Source: a bacterium
GTDB taxonomy: Bacteria > Patescibacteriota > Saccharimonadia > Saccharimonadales > Saccharimonadaceae
DNA: 64,000 bases
NCBI GenBank assembly: GCA_027451105.1
Contig: DAIDKB010000044.1
Location: 1 to 64,000, forward strand
Direction of reading: 5' to 3'
Shown here: one piece after another, positions 42,656-50,789 of the stretch
Numbering within the stretch: position 1 is the stretch's first letter
Layout of the letters: every line of letters starts with the position of its first letter
Notes under the pieces: generated by a model
Database searches by the model: none
Seen by the model: the letters and a program-made list of their open reading frames with translations, nothing else
What the model was told of the DNA's origin: nothing
Position numbers and translations under genes: made by a program

Positions 42656-43390
42656 TTAATAGGTGCCTGTAATAATGATAGTTTGCTGACCGGTGTACTG
42701 AGCGGCTGGCGTTATACCCGAAACATTGACTATATAGCTAATAGTGTAGACGGTAGTACCGGAGCTTTTTGGAGCCGAGGCGATTGTCTCACCGTCGACA
42801 AGGCGATAGACATTGGCGGTATTATAATTGCTGGCGGCTGAACCAAAGCCAAACTGGCCATTATTAGGATTGGCGCCAAAGTTAATTGGCTTGGTGTTGG
42901 CTACAAGGTTGATGCCAAACTGTTCGATGCCGGTTTGCGGCGGACCAGTCGTAGCCATACCTGTGATGACGTGGCTGGCGCCTTTTAGGTTGTTGCCAAA
43001 AATCTGAACGATATAACCATAGCTGGTGTAGTCTGAAACCGAAAAGCTAGTCGTAGCTGAGGCGGTTGCAATCGGTGAGAAGCTACCGAAGTTTGCGGAT
43101 CCGTTTATGACTGCAAATGATAGTGTTGGGTCATTTGTTGTTTTTGAACCGGTATCGACTTGGTAGCCAGACGAGGCGGCGGAACCAACAGACAGATCTC
43201 CGGTTGAAGTGCTGGCTTGATAGCTGGCTGATGTCGAGTTGAGTAGGCCGTTTGACCCAATCGTGCTTTCATCGAGCCTATAATTATTGGACTGTGGTAA
43301 ATCGGCTGCGCCAACAGCCGTTGCCCCAAAAATTAGCCAGCTTGAAAAGATGACAAAAACACCCAACCACCCCATTAGCTTATTTGGCAT
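42656..43390 (-). CDS. Secreted surface protein with WxL-like terminal fold (locus B)
   Basis: 244 aa. Signal peptide ~1-28 (GATAVGAADL). NYRLDESTIGSNGLLNSTSASYQ and the later TSSGYQVDTGSKTT are typical of small secreted proteins in CPR genomes. From ~85 on it matches the tandem paralogues: FGINLVANT, YNTANVYRLVDGE, YTISYIVNVSGITPAAQYTG. No Cys and no anchor. First gene of locus B on the minus strand, divergent from 43517. Confidence 0.72.
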   Translation of the reverse strand: MPNKLMGWLGVFVIFSSWLIFGATAVGAADLPQSNNYRLDESTIGSNGLLNSTSASYQASTSTGDLSVGSAASSGYQVDTGSKTTNDPTLSFAVINGSANFGSFSPIATASATTSFSVSDYTSYGYIVQIFGNNLKGASHVITGMATTGPPQTGIEQFGINLVANTKPINFGANPNNGQFGFGSAASNYNTANVYRLVDGETIASAPKSSGTTVYTISYIVNVSGITPAAQYTGQQTIIITGTY

Positions 43391-43439
43391 ACTCTATACA
43401 TTGTTGATGAAATGGATCTAATTTGCAAGCTAATCTGGT

Positions 43440-43468
43440 TTGCTTCCGATAACTATAAGCGATATACT
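43440..43468 (+). promoter_or_regulatory. Sigma70-type promoter of the 43517 gene
   Basis: TTGCTT (43440-43445), 17-nt spacer, TATACT (43463-43468). Leader ~40 nt. Confidence 0.6.
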
Positions 43469-43516
43469 GATACTCAATTAATATTAAGCCACATAACATA
43501 AGACGCTCGACGAAAC

Positions 43517-44554
43517 ATGAACAAAAACCCAGCGCCAGATGATAAAGACAAACCTACCGATTCACCGGCAGCTGAAGCTTTGCGCCCCCAGGACGACGGC
43601 GCCCCTGCGGCCTCAACTGGATCAAAACTACCGAGGCTAAACCTTCACTTGCGCCACGCCAATTATCGACCAAGCCACAAGGCGACTTTTATAGGTATCT
43701 CGGCCGTTGTCGCCATATTGGCGATTAATGCTGGTGTTATCGCCTTTTTTCTTCGCGGTCAAGCGACATCAGGTAGTAGCGCGGCCAAGAGTGGCGTGGT
43801 AATCAGTAGTGATGTATTGGATAAGTTAGGTGTTAGTCGCAATCCGATAGCAAGTGCCGGCACGTCACTAGTGGTTAGTCCGAACGCGCGCTTTAATGGC
43901 ACGTTGACGGTTGGTAGCGATGTTAGTATTGCCGGTCAACTTAATTTAAACGGTAAGCTGTCGGCCTCTGATACTAGCTTGTCGCGACTTGTGGCTGGGG
44001 ATACGACTATTAATCAACTGAATGTAACCGGTAACGCAACAGTCCTAAATTTAAACTTGAATAAAGATCTAACTGTACTTGGTCTAACCAAACTCCAGGG
44101 TGCTGTTACTATTGCTGAGCTATTGACGGTTAATAACAGCGTGAATGTGTCTGGTAATTTGGCAGTTGGTGGGCTTTTGTCAGCCCGAAGCTTTGAAGCC
44201 GGTAGCCTGACATCGGATACGACTTTAACAATCGGTGGCCATGTGATTACACGCGGTCTGGCGACCAGTGTCAGGCCGGGTGGCTCACTCGGTAGCAATG
44301 GTACGGTCTCAATTAGTGGTAATGATGCTGCCGGCACAGTTGCGGTCAATATTGGCGTTGGTGGTGGTGGTGGTATTTTGGCTTATGTGACATTCGTAAA
44401 TCCATACAGTAATATCCCACATGTTGTTGTGACGGCAATTGGTGCTGGTGCGGGCAGTGTCTATGTAAACCGCAACGGCAACGGTTTTAATATCGGCGTG
44501 AATGGTCCAATCGGTCCTGGTTCGTACGCTTTTGACTATATTGTCATGCAATAA
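43517..44554 (+). CDS. Membrane-anchored fibre/stalk protein
   Basis: 345 aa. Cytoplasmic acidic/Pro-rich N-terminus (~1-55), helix ~57-77 (FIGISAVVAILAINAGVIAFFL), then outside: a run of short beta-helix rungs of about 12-15 residues (FNGTLTVGSDVSIAGQLNLNG-, TTINQLNVTGNATVLNLNL-, VNNSVNVSGNLAVGGLL-type) and a C-terminal ~60-residue cap with Gly-rich start (VGGGGGILAYVTFVNPY) resembling the end domains of phage tail spikes. Likely a trimeric stalk on the cell surface. It ends exactly where the minus-strand atpC gene ends, with no spacer and no terminator. Confidence 0.72.
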   Translation: MNKNPAPDDKDKPTDSPAAEALRPQDDGAPAASTGSKLPRLNLHLRHANYRPSHKATFIGISAVVAILAINAGVIAFFLRGQATSGSSAAKSGVVISSDVLDKLGVSRNPIASAGTSLVVSPNARFNGTLTVGSDVSIAGQLNLNGKLSASDTSLSRLVAGDTTINQLNVTGNATVLNLNLNKDLTVLGLTKLQGAVTIAELLTVNNSVNVSGNLAVGGLLSARSFEAGSLTSDTTLTIGGHVITRGLATSVRPGGSLGSNGTVSISGNDAAGTVAVNIGVGGGGGILAYVTFVNPYSNIPHVVVTAIGAGAGSVYVNRNGNGFNIGVNGPIGPGSYAFDYIVMQ

Positions 44555-44818
44555 TTAGATATTTACAAAAAAAGTTACTTCGTTGTTGCGGACGGTCAGG
44601 ATGCCGTTATTGATGTCAAAGTTAACCTGATCTGAGCCAGTCTCGATGATGACTTCGCCGGGATTTAAAATTGAAAAAAAGTCGGCGTGTCCCGGTAGAA
44701 TGTCAAAAACGCCAACCTTATTAGCAGCGGTGACAGATTGAGCCGGTCCTTCATAAAAAACATGAAACGGTGACCTGGCGACGACCTGTAAATCGGCATC
44801 GGTTACCGGCTTACTCAT
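44555..44818 (-). CDS. atpC: F-type ATPase epsilon subunit, beta-sandwich domain only
   Basis: 87 aa. Matches only the N-terminal barrel of epsilon: LQVVARSPFHVFYEGPAQSVTAANKVGVFDILPGHADFF (given as parts ARSPFHVFYEG, GVFDILPGHADFF) and NNGILTVRNNEVTFF. The two-helix C-terminal domain that inhibits rotation and binds ATP is missing, so regulation by epsilon is not expected. Start overlaps the atpD stop by 4 nt (ATGA). Last gene of the operon. Confidence 0.88.
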   Translation of the reverse strand: MSKPVTDADLQVVARSPFHVFYEGPAQSVTAANKVGVFDILPGHADFFSILNPGEVIIETGSDQVNFDINNGILTVRNNEVTFFVNI

Positions 44819-46143
44819 GTCTGTTTACCAATGATTTCTTCAATGCCGCTGAGGGTTTGCTCTATCGTGAAGTACTGGCCTGGCTTACCGTTTAAGTGTT
44901 CGGCGACGGCAAAATCTTGTGAAAAGAACTGGATAAGCTTTTTGGCATTCTGATAATCAGCTCGATCGGCTGGGGATAGCTCGTTTTCACCGACGATAGC
45001 GATAATGTTTTTCAGTGAATCGTACTTTTGCATAATTGACTGCACGCGGCCGGCTAGGCGATAGTGACGCTCTCCGACAATTTGTGGTGTTAGTAGAGAT
45101 GAGGTGGTTTTTAGAAGATCAACCGCTGGTCGAATACCGTTTTCGGCCACAGTACGGGACAACACCAATACCGAATCGAGCTGTTGTGAAATTGCTTGTA
45201 CGGCCGGGTCAGACAAGTCGTCGGCCGGAATATAGACGGCCTGGACGGACGTAATCGTACCCTTGTCGGTTGAGCTTAAGCGGTCTTCAAGCCGTCGCAA
45301 TTCGGCAAAGACGAGCGGCGAATAGCCACCCTCTGATGGAATTAGGCCCATGTTGGTCGACAGTTCGGTTAGGGCCTGGGTGTGTCGATAGATATTGTCG
45401 ACAAAGAACAAAATGTCGCGGCCCTCTTCATCGCGAAAATACTCGGCGGCGGTGGCTGCGGCCGGACCGACCATTGAACGAATTGCTGGCGTCGAGTCCA
45501 TCTGCCCAAAGAACATCACAGTGTTTTTAAGTACGTCAGTCTCTTTAAGTGTTTCGTACAGCTCGTTACCTTCACGAATACGTTCACCAACACCGCAATA
45601 GATGGATAAACTTTTTTCATTGCGCGTAACGTTGTGAATCATTTCCATTGTCAGGACTGTTTTACCGACACCGGCACCACCGACGATCCCAATTTTGCGG
45701 CCTTTAACGAACGGAGTTAAGAAGTCGATGACCTTAAGGCCAGTTTCGAGCATTTCTAGTTTTTGAACGCCACGGTAACTTTTGGTACCAGATGGCTCAC
45801 TGATTGGTCGGCGGTTATCCGTGATAATTGGAGCGTTATCAAGCGGCTCGCCCAGAGCATTAAAAACTCGGCCGAGCGTGGCTGGACCGACGGGTACTGA
45901 TACCTTTTTGTGACTACGAAAGATTTTTTGACCGCAGGTGAGGGCTGAGTCATTGGTTAGATTAATACAAACGGCAGTATCGGCCCTAAAAAAGTTAACT
46001 TCCAGGAATATTTCTGGGTGGCCATCGACAACTAACAATTCTTTAACTTCTGGCCGATCGCCCGAAATATCAACCTCAACAATTAAGCCACGGAGCGAGC
46101 GAATGTGGCCGACTTTTTCTAGATTTTTGGTCACGTTTTTCAT
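44815..46143 (-). CDS. atpD: F-type ATPase beta subunit, divergent
   Basis: 442 aa. Catalytic residues are kept: P-loop GGAGVGKTVL (~150-159), GVGERIREGNELY with the catalytic Glu, and Walker B ILFFVDNIYR; VQAVYIPADDLSDPA is normal. Unusual points: the torque loop DELSEED is NELSPAD (~383-389); GLIPSEGGYSP replaces the usual G-(R/M)-PSAVGYQP; and the protein stops right after TIEQTLSGIEEIIGKQT, lacking the ~30-residue tail with PEQAFYMVG found in ordinary beta subunits. So it should hydrolyse ATP but coupling to gamma is altered. Adjacent to atpG (0 nt). Confidence 0.93.
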   Translation of the reverse strand: MKNVTKNLEKVGHIRSLRGLIVEVDISGDRPEVKELLVVDGHPEIFLEVNFFRADTAVCINLTNDSALTCGQKIFRSHKKVSVPVGPATLGRVFNALGEPLDNAPIITDNRRPISEPSGTKSYRGVQKLEMLETGLKVIDFLTPFVKGRKIGIVGGAGVGKTVLTMEMIHNVTRNEKSLSIYCGVGERIREGNELYETLKETDVLKNTVMFFGQMDSTPAIRSMVGPAAATAAEYFRDEEGRDILFFVDNIYRHTQALTELSTNMGLIPSEGGYSPLVFAELRRLEDRLSSTDKGTITSVQAVYIPADDLSDPAVQAISQQLDSVLVLSRTVAENGIRPAVDLLKTTSSLLTPQIVGERHYRLAGRVQSIMQKYDSLKNIIAIVGENELSPADRADYQNAKKLIQFFSQDFAVAEHLNGKPGQYFTIEQTLSGIEEIIGKQT

Positions 46144-47010
46144 TTAATGTCCTCCGGTGGTGCGTTTGCGTTTATTTTTTAGACTAACCAGTACCTCACG
46201 TAGCCGGCGGTCACTTTCGCTTCGTTTAGCGCGGTGAAATTCAAGGTGATAATCGGCCAACAACTCTCCGGCCCGTTTTTTAGCGACGGCCATAGCGCTA
46301 AAGCGACTGGCGGCTTGGGCTAGGCTAGAATCTAGAATGGTCTGGCTGAGTGTTAATGTCATCATGGTCATTTCCATCTGCTCGGCAATCTCGTCAATTG
46401 ATGGCTCGAAGATCGTTTCGTTAATTGTCATAGCTTCACTGTCGTCCTCGACTCCTTGGCTCATACCGCGCATAGCCGCCATTAAGTCGATTGTCTTAAT
46501 CTCCTGAACACCAAGTGAGACATAATCCTCGTAATAAACCGTAATTCGACTGTAGGGCAGAATGGCCTCAATTACTGGACTGACATCAATATACTTATCG
46601 GTCTCGGGAACTTGGAAGTAGTGAATAAAGGGAATGCCGCGTTGGGTTAGCTGATTGGCGCCATGCGTTCCGAGCACGACGATATCAGTCTTGGCGGCTT
46701 CGTAACTTTGTAACATCGTTTCGATGAGACGTTGATCGATGTCGCCGCTTAGACCGGCTTCGGCCGAAATGATAACAAAAACTTGACGAGCATCCTTTTG
46801 GTCAAGACCACGGGTGGTAATGCGGCTTTTCGGATCAATTCGGATGGCGCTATAGCGTTTCCATAGGAGCTGAAAAAACTCCTCGGATAGTTCAACCTTA
46901 CTTTTAACCTTAGCCACCTGGGTACTGGCGATACTTTCAAACACACCAGTTAAATCCTCGACGGTAGTAATCTGGACGCTTTCCTTTTCAATCGAACTAG
47001 CGCGTCGCAT
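46144..47010 (-). CDS. atpG: F-type ATPase gamma subunit, divergent
   Basis: 288 aa. Recognisable by the long N- and C-terminal helices and the central Rossmann domain; VFVIISAEAGLSGDIDQRLI stands where ordinary gamma has SDRGLCGGLN, and the C-terminal helix SRFSAMAVAKKRAGELLADYHLEFHRAKR matches SRMVAMKNAT...LSYNKARQA only loosely. The usual start (REIRRRIKSVKNTQKIT) is replaced by SSIEKESVQITTVEDL. The end is strongly basic (KNKRKRTTGGH). Start overlaps the atpA end by 14 nt. Confidence 0.85.
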   Translation of the reverse strand: MRRASSIEKESVQITTVEDLTGVFESIASTQVAKVKSKVELSEEFFQLLWKRYSAIRIDPKSRITTRGLDQKDARQVFVIISAEAGLSGDIDQRLIETMLQSYEAAKTDIVVLGTHGANQLTQRGIPFIHYFQVPETDKYIDVSPVIEAILPYSRITVYYEDYVSLGVQEIKTIDLMAAMRGMSQGVEDDSEAMTINETIFEPSIDEIAEQMEMTMMTLTLSQTILDSSLAQAASRFSAMAVAKKRAGELLADYHLEFHRAKRSESDRRLREVLVSLKNKRKRTTGGH

Positions 47011-48472
47011 CAGCTGTCTCCTCGGCAGGTTTATCGGCTGGAGCAGCTTCAGCCTTAACCTTTACGGTGTGTTTCTTGAGTAAATCGGCTTCCAGACGAT
47101 CAAAATCCTTTTCATCTTTGACTTGACTGGCTAGTTTTGTAGCGTCCTCTTTGAGGCCATCAATATCAATTTCAATTTCGCCGCCACCAAGGATAACGGT
47201 TTCTAGCATTAGCTGTTGGGCGACAAGGTTGTAGCGCTTTTCTGGGGGCTGTTGTAAGACGGCATAGATTTGTTTACCAAGTTGCAAATCGATTCGTGAT
47301 TCCTTCGATAGACTCGAGCCAAAGTGCGAGAATTCTTCAGCCTGTTTGTACTGCGCTAACATCTTGAAGAGAGTGCCGGATAGCCGTTTTTGCCGAACGG
47401 TTTGAGCTTGTCCACCGACGCGCGAGACCGACAGACCGGCATTTACGGCCGGGCGGTTGCCCTGGCGAAAGACGCTTAAATCGAAAATAATCTGACCATC
47501 GGTAATCGACATGATGTTGGTCGATAGGTAGGCGGTGATATCATCACTTGGTGTCAAAACGACCGGTAGTGATGTCAAGGTTTTGCCACCGTCAAGCAGC
47601 TTACCGGCCCGCTCTAGTAGGCTGGAATGGGCATAGAACATATCACCCGGGTAAGAGTCGCGTCCCGGGTCAACCTCCTGAAGCAGCGATAGCTGGCGGT
47701 AGGCTTCAGCGTGACTACTCAGGTCGTCATAAATGATAACCACATCTTGGCCGCCGTACCACAGATACTCGGCCATGGAACAGGCGGCGTAAGGCGCTAG
47801 GTAAGATTGAGTCAGCGAATCAAAAATATCAGCCAGCACAACAATTGTGTGGTCCATTGCGCCTGATTCGCGCAGGCCCGCTAGCAACTGCTCGATATCG
47901 ACTTTACGTTTACCGATTAGCACATAGACAACAATACGGTCGGTACCGGCCTGATTGGCGCTTAACTGGCTTAAGAAGGTACTTTTTCCGGATTTGCTGT
48001 CGCCGAGCACGGCGATACGCTGGCCAAGCACCACTGGAAAGAACATATCAACGGCCGTAACACCACTCTCTAGCTGCTGATTCAACATGCTGCGGGCCAT
48101 AATACCTGGCGCTGGGTTAAAAATACCGGAGGTCGCCGTCGTTCGGATTGGTCCTTTGCCATCAAGCGGTATGCCCATCGGGTTAACGACGCGACCAACC
48201 AAGTTTTTGCCAACCGGTACACTTAAGACATCGTTTTCAACAACCGCCAAAGTACCTGGGGCTAACTTTTCAGAATCAACGTTAAACAAAATGACGCGGT
48301 CACCATAAGTTTCACGGACCATGCCGCGTTGGCCGTCTTCAAACAAGACTTGTGCGCCCAGTCGGACACCTTCAAGACCCTTTACTTCCACCAAAAAACT
48401 GTTAACGGCGGTAACTTCACCGGTTAAGTTACCGGCCTCGACAAGTCGCTGAAAAGTCGGATTATCAAACAC
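46997..48472 (-). CDS. atpA: F-type ATPase alpha subunit with altered P-loop
   Basis: 491 aa from GTG 48472 (VFDNPTFQRL; GGAGG 9 nt upstream). The open frame extends to 48568 but that part overlaps atpH. Normal features: GRVVNPMGIPLDGKGPI, IIYDDLSSHAEAYRQLSLL, RDSYPGDMFYAHSSLLERA, and the arginine finger SVSRVGGQAQT (~347). The nucleotide loop reads GDSKSGKST (~156-164) in place of the nearly invariant GDRQTGKT, losing the Arg and Gln. The C-terminus is a charged extension (KAEAAPADKPAEE). Overlaps the atpH stop by 8 nt. Confidence 0.92.
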   Translation of the reverse strand: MFDNPTFQRLVEAGNLTGEVTAVNSFLVEVKGLEGVRLGAQVLFEDGQRGMVRETYGDRVILFNVDSEKLAPGTLAVVENDVLSVPVGKNLVGRVVNPMGIPLDGKGPIRTTATSGIFNPAPGIMARSMLNQQLESGVTAVDMFFPVVLGQRIAVLGDSKSGKSTFLSQLSANQAGTDRIVVYVLIGKRKVDIEQLLAGLRESGAMDHTIVVLADIFDSLTQSYLAPYAACSMAEYLWYGGQDVVIIYDDLSSHAEAYRQLSLLQEVDPGRDSYPGDMFYAHSSLLERAGKLLDGGKTLTSLPVVLTPSDDITAYLSTNIMSITDGQIIFDLSVFRQGNRPAVNAGLSVSRVGGQAQTVRQKRLSGTLFKMLAQYKQAEEFSHFGSSLSKESRIDLQLGKQIYAVLQQPPEKRYNLVAQQLMLETVILGGGEIEIDIDGLKEDATKLASQVKDEKDFDRLEADLLKKHTVKVKAEAAPADKPAEETADATR

Positions 48473-48950
48473 GATGCAAGACCTCCGCGATCTTTTGGCG
48501 GTTACTAAATAGTTGGCGGCGGAATGACCAGTCAAAAATATGACTGCCATAACGGACCACCATTCCACCTAAGATAGTCGAATTAACCTGAAAAGCTACC
48601 AAAATATTTTGATTAATATTGCTGCGGCACCAATCAACCAGGCTATGCCTGACATCGGTCGTGACTGGGGCGGCAAGAGTGATTGTGACTTGATCGGCAC
48701 TATGCTTGAACTGCCGCAGACTGTCAACGAGGTCCTCGATATCTTGGGAGCTGGCATCGGTCATTAAATTATTGGCTAGCAGTAACTCTTTTAGACTAGG
48801 CGACAAGACGGGTGCGGCTGTGGCGCGCTTGGAACTGACTCGTTTAATATTAGCCTGATGCGATAGCCACGAGGCGTAATCTTGAGCGTCACCCAACAGT
48901 TCATTAAGATCTTGGGGCGAGGCAACAGATGATGGCAGCTTAAGCTTCAC
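48465..48950 (-). CDS. atpH: F-type ATPase delta subunit
   Basis: 161 aa. The C-terminal part is the diagnostic bit: NSTILGGMVVRYGSHIFDWSFRRQL corresponds to the I-x-GG-x-x-(I/V)-R-x-G-D...D-x-S motif of delta/OSCP, shown here as NSTILGGMVVR and IFDWSFRRQL. The N-terminal helical bundle that binds alpha is poorly conserved. TGA stop. ATG overlaps the atpF end by 11 nt. Confidence 0.88.
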   Translation of the reverse strand: MKLKLPSSVASPQDLNELLGDAQDYASWLSHQANIKRVSSKRATAAPVLSPSLKELLLANNLMTDASSQDIEDLVDSLRQFKHSADQVTITLAAPVTTDVRHSLVDWCRSNINQNILVAFQVNSTILGGMVVRYGSHIFDWSFRRQLFSNRQKIAEVLHRV

Positions 48951-49590
48951 CGGATATGCCTTTCTTTAATTCATCTTTGTGTTCATCAAGCGTCTTTAGT
49001 AGATACTGGCTCTGGGCGCCCAAGTCGACTTCATGTCCCAACGTTTCTGTCAAAAATGACATGACGGCATCAGATAGTTTAGTATCGATTTCTTGCAGGC
49101 GGCTAGCTTCCTCGGCCTTGATTTTGGCTTCTAGCTCAGCTTCCATCTCAGATTGACGCATAGCTAGTTTGACCTTTAATTCGGTTTGATGCTGGTTGAT
49201 TTCGGCTTGAGCTTTTGCGCTGGCGCCATCAGCCTGGCGACGCATCTGATCGACGTCGTATTGGTAACGACTCATTTCGGTCTTGATGATACTGCTGCCA
49301 AGTTGCTCAAGCTGCTTATTAAGGTGAGTAATTGTGGTCGCCAGTTCGCGCTGCAACTCGTTAACCGAGTGGTCGAGGGCGGTCTGAAAGTCGGTCTCGG
49401 CCTCATGCATCAGACGTTCGCGGACAGCAAGTGGCAGCGCTGGTTTGGCTGTTTGGGCATGGGCGGGTGGGTTAATCTTGTGATGATCAACCAGGTGAGC
49501 ATACAGGTGGCGGGCAGCAAACACGACAAGTGCGCCCATGATAAATACGTCAGTGAAGATGAAAATTTGTAAAATGGTAGTCTCTGACAT
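48940..49590 (-). CDS. atpF: F-type ATPase b subunit (stator), long form
   Basis: 216 aa, longer than the usual 155-175. One helix at ~8-27 (LQIFIFTDVFIMGALVVFAA), then a long alpha-helical coiled coil rich in Gln, Glu, Lys and Ala (about 55-190). The N-terminal helix contains an Asp (TDVF) but no basic residue of the usual b N-terminus. Identification rests on the shape and on position directly before atpH. It follows the 284-aa c-like protein after one base. Confidence 0.85.
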   Translation of the reverse strand: MSETTILQIFIFTDVFIMGALVVFAARHLYAHLVDHHKINPPAHAQTAKPALPLAVRERLMHEAETDFQTALDHSVNELQRELATTITHLNKQLEQLGSSIIKTEMSRYQYDVDQMRRQADGASAKAQAEINQHQTELKVKLAMRQSEMEAELEAKIKAEEASRLQEIDTKLSDAVMSFLTETLGHEVDLGAQSQYLLKTLDEHKDELKKGISGEA

Positions 49591-49591
49591 T

Positions 49592-50446
49592 TTATAACCT
49601 CGTTAATATTAAATAGATTGCAATAACGGCTACTGCTAGGATAGCTAAAACTAGGGCCGAAAGCTGAATGACATCGCGGTAAACGGCTGACTGAGCCATT
49701 GGGTTACGCCCGACCGAGATAATGCTACTTCTAATCATTGAGTAGATGATGATGCTGACAATTACGATGGTAAGGACAAAAATACCGGCGCTGATGATAA
49801 TTGGCAGGGCATTTACGGTTTTATTGGCTATTGAGTTTGCAATACTTTGAATCGCTGGTGGAATAATTGTTTTATCGGGCTGCTTATAATAATAGGTGAC
49901 GTTAACAAGGATTGAGATTTGTGATAATTTAACAGTTTGCTTGACGCCGTTACTATCGGTATAAGTCTGAACCGTAGTACTTGAGCCAATTGGGTCACTT
50001 TGGGCGACGCCAACCACCTTAGTATTGCTGGTTGCTTTCATACCGACACCGGCAATAGGTGAGGCTGTAATCTGGTCACCCTGAACAACTTCCCCATTTA
50101 TATCTGATACTAGAGCAGTGGCTAGACCACTCGTCGAGACTTGCACCTGGTTGTTGTCGCCATTCGTTAAGGTGATGAGTGAGCTGCCATCGTTAATGAC
50201 AATGCCAAGAATATCGTTCACACTATCTGTCGTGGAGGCCTCAACGGTATCCGATGAGTTATTAGCTAAGCCGACGATAGAGCCCTGGGCGATCTTAGAG
50301 GTTGTTAAATAGCCCTGTGAGATTGAGGTAACAGCGTGAGTTGGGGCTGAAATAAGGCCGACAGAAACAACTAAACCGGCTAGCAGGACGGCGTAGATAA
50401 GACCATGACGCCAGATGCGACGTCTTGTTAGACTTATCTTAATCAC
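49592..50446 (-). CDS. Exported domain fused to c-subunit-like hairpin, at the atpB/atpE position
   Basis: 284 aa, GTG start with SD GGAGGAGAGGT. Signal peptide ~14-38 (SAPTHAV), an outside beta domain 39-200 whose middle part (INGEVVQGDQITASPIAGVG, MKATSNTKVVGVAQ) looks like the G-D-x-I-x-x-S...G-x-A-x-K repeats of surface fibres, then two helices at 213-236 and 260-281 joined by a polar loop with R247-N248-P249. This hairpin and loop resemble F-type subunit c (loop R-(N/Q)-P). But the ion-binding acid expected at P+18 is Leu267, the Gly-x-Gly pattern of helix one is absent, and no other acid is in the second helix. No atpB is present. It heads the ATPase operon, so a membrane partner of F1 that does not move ions is the best reading; other interpretations are possible. 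Confidence 0.7.
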   Translation of the reverse strand: MIKISLTRRRIWRHGLIYAVLLAGLVVSVGLISAPTHAVTSISQGYLTTSKIAQGSIVGLANNSSDTVEASTTDSVNDILGIVINDGSSLITLTNGDNNQVQVSTSGLATALVSDINGEVVQGDQITASPIAGVGMKATSNTKVVGVAQSDPIGSSTTVQTYTDSNGVKQTVKLSQISILVNVTYYYKQPDKTIIPPAIQSIANSIANKTVNALPIIISAGIFVLTIVIVSIIIYSMIRSSIISVGRNPMAQSAVYRDVIQLSALVLAILAVAVIAIYLILTRL

Positions 50447-50562
50447 ACCTCTCCTCCATAACTTAATTGTTCATACATCTAATGCTTTTTAGTATAGCAA
50501 AAAAATGTCAAAGCCAAGCTAAATACTTATGCTATTATAAAGTCATAATAAAGGGATTTTCC

Positions 50563-50679
50563 ATGAAGAAGACACTTCAAAAACAAGAAGGTTTTACACT
50601 TCTAGAGCTAATCATCGTCATAATTGCTGTCATTATTCTAGCGGTTATCGTCTTGTCAATTTATCAATCACCTAAATAA
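50563..50679 (+). CDS. Mini prepilin-like peptide
   Basis: 38 aa from ATG 50563 (AAAGGGA SD, 6-nt spacing); the frame opens earlier at 50467 without support. MKKTLQKQEG|FTLLELIIVIIAVII has a complete type IV prepilin signal: basic leader, Gly before the cut, Phe+1, Glu+5, and a hydrophobic helix. After cleavage only 28 residues would remain with no globular head. Could be a helix-only minor pilin, a regulatory microprotein, or a remnant of a truncated pilin. Divergent from the ATPase operon. No pilus assembly genes are in the window. Confidence 0.6.
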   Translation: MKKTLQKQEGFTLLELIIVIIAVIILAVIVLSIYQSPK

Positions 50680-50789
50680 GCCCTCAACTGACTTACTGGT
50701 GATATTGTTGGTTGGTTTAACTTATATTTAAGCTTGGTGCGTATAATTAGTATTGAAGAACGTAATCTTAAATGAAGTAGGGGGTCGAT

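Noticed and set aside
33971-44554. Prophage (tail-fibre-like proteins)
   Set aside because: Only fibre-like folds are present, all with signal peptides or membrane anchors; no terminase, portal, capsid, integrase or lysis genes.
45036-45601. Plus-strand ORFs opposite atpD
   Set aside because: atpD is unmistakable on the minus strand; these are antisense shadows.
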